This document shows positions 63,088 through 64,000 of a stretch of 64,000 nt of DNA, in pieces. Below the pieces are notes generated by a model. The model saw nothing but the letters and a program-made list of their open reading frames with translations. It was not told the origin of the DNA and ran no database searches. The position numbers and the translations under genes are program-made. The stretch's first letter is position 1. The number at the start of each line of letters is the position of its first letter. This stretch comes from an uncultured Alphaproteobacteria bacterium (lineage in GTDB: Bacteria > Pseudomonadota > Alphaproteobacteria > HIMB59 > GCA-002718135): the NCBI GenBank assembly GCA_902601455.1, contig CACKNC010000003.1, forward strand, positions 1 to 64,000. Reading direction: 5' to 3'.

Positions 63088-63623
63088 ATAGTTTAGCTAA
63101 AGAAAATATGAATATAGCTGTAGAAAGCTTAATTAAAGTTTCTGAAACTGATCTTGCCGATCTTTGTAATATTACTGAGCAGGCAATAAAGGCTGGAGGA
63201 GGTTTTGGTTGGTTAACAATTCCACCCATTGAAAATCTAAAAAAATATTGGAACGGATTAGTTTTGATTAAATCTAACATATTAATTGTTGGAAGATTAA
63301 ACGGAACAATTGCTGGTGCTTCACAAATCTCTTTTTACCCACCCAATAATGAAGCTCAAAAAAACATTTCTAGAATTCAATCTCATTTTGTTGCACCTTG
63401 GGCTAGGGGCTATGGTTTAGCAAAAGCCATGATTGATCAAGCAATAGAAATTTCAAAAGAAAATAATAAAAAAAGCATTCAACTAGATATCAGAGAAACC
63501 CAATCAGCAGCTATTAAACTTTTTGAAAATAAAGGCTTTGCTAAATGGGGTGAAAATCCATCATATGCCTTCATTAATGGAGCGCGAATAAGGGGTTATT
63601 ATTATCACAAAGATCTGCAGTGA
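63084..63623 (+). CDS. GNAT family N-acetyltransferase
   Basis: IQSHFVAPWARGYGLAKAMIDQAIEIS, LFENKGFAKWGENPSYAF. Confidence 0.88.
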   Translation: MNSLAKENMNIAVESLIKVSETDLADLCNITEQAIKAGGGFGWLTIPPIENLKKYWNGLVLIKSNILIVGRLNGTIAGASQISFYPPNNEAQKNISRIQSHFVAPWARGYGLAKAMIDQAIEISKENNKKSIQLDIRETQSAAIKLFENKGFAKWGENPSYAFINGARIRGYYYHKDLQ

Positions 63624-64000
63624 AAATTTTTCCAGCAATTGATCTTAAACAAAATAAATGTGTAAGACTGAGCAAAGGAGAGGACAGCAGTAGTGTTGTT
63701 TTTAATGAAAATCCAATTGATCAAGCTAAGTTTTTCGAAGATCAGGGTTGTACGCGATTACACCTTGTTGATCTTGACTCCGCTTTTGGAAGAAATAATA
63801 TAAATAATAAAACAATTCAAAAAATTAGAGAAAGTATTTCAATTCCAATTCAGATTGGTGGTGGAATACGATCTGAAACTATTGCCAGAAATTATTTTGA
63901 TTTAGGCGCTGATTTTTTAATTATCGGATCTTATGCTGTAAGCAATAGCCAAGAAGTGAAAAATTTAGCAAAAAACTTTGAACAAAAAATATACGTTGCT
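63620..64000 (+). CDS. hisA: HisA phosphoribosyl isomerase (3' truncated by window edge, GTG start)
   Basis: VKIFPAIDLKQNKCVRLSKGE, LHLVDLDSAFG, IPIQIGGGIRSE; 4-nt overlap with GNAT gene. Confidence 0.96.
   Translation, partial: MKIFPAIDLKQNKCVRLSKGEDSSSVVFNENPIDQAKFFEDQGCTRLHLVDLDSAFGRNNINNKTIQKIRESISIPIQIGGGIRSETIARNYFDLGADFLIIGSYAVSNSQEVKNLAKNFEQKIYVA

Overview
The window is a gene-dense, very AT-rich chromosome segment from an alphaproteobacterium. Low GC, near-zero intergenic spacing and gene content suggest a streamlined marine SAR11/HIMB59-like lineage, but this is inferred from style and not proven. Most of it is core metabolism and housekeeping: folD, argG, tsaD, acs, rsmB, purH, ftsK, leuS, parAB-rsmG-mnmG-mnmE, rho, maf-aroE-coaE-dnaQ, hslUV and a his operon. 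The 43.9-56.5 kb part looks like the origin-proximal region. Two near-perfect parS cores (TTTCACGTGAAA) lie at the mnmG/mnmE junction, and an AT-rich 387-bp gap between divergent rho and maf is a candidate oriC. Accessory regions are 9.2-13.5 kb (tandem TPR-glycosyltransferase paralogues) and 25.2-30.8 kb (2OG oxygenase, GT9-like, two sulfotransferase-like genes, then small secreted proteins). The second region ends at an intact tRNA-Gly(GCC) with two partial copies of its 3' part, each flanked by 11-bp tandem repeats that resemble integrase arm sites. The most unusual observations are: (1) a T4-type phage lysozyme with intact E/D/T triad inside the tim44-smr chromosomal gene row, where MltA is expected; (2) the tRNA-Gly tandem att-like islets; (3) a fused double PAP2 phosphatase; (4) a ChrR-like anti-sigma factor lacking the N-terminal zinc ligands; (5) parS overlapping the mnmG start codon; (6) two consecutive dyads in the porin leader.
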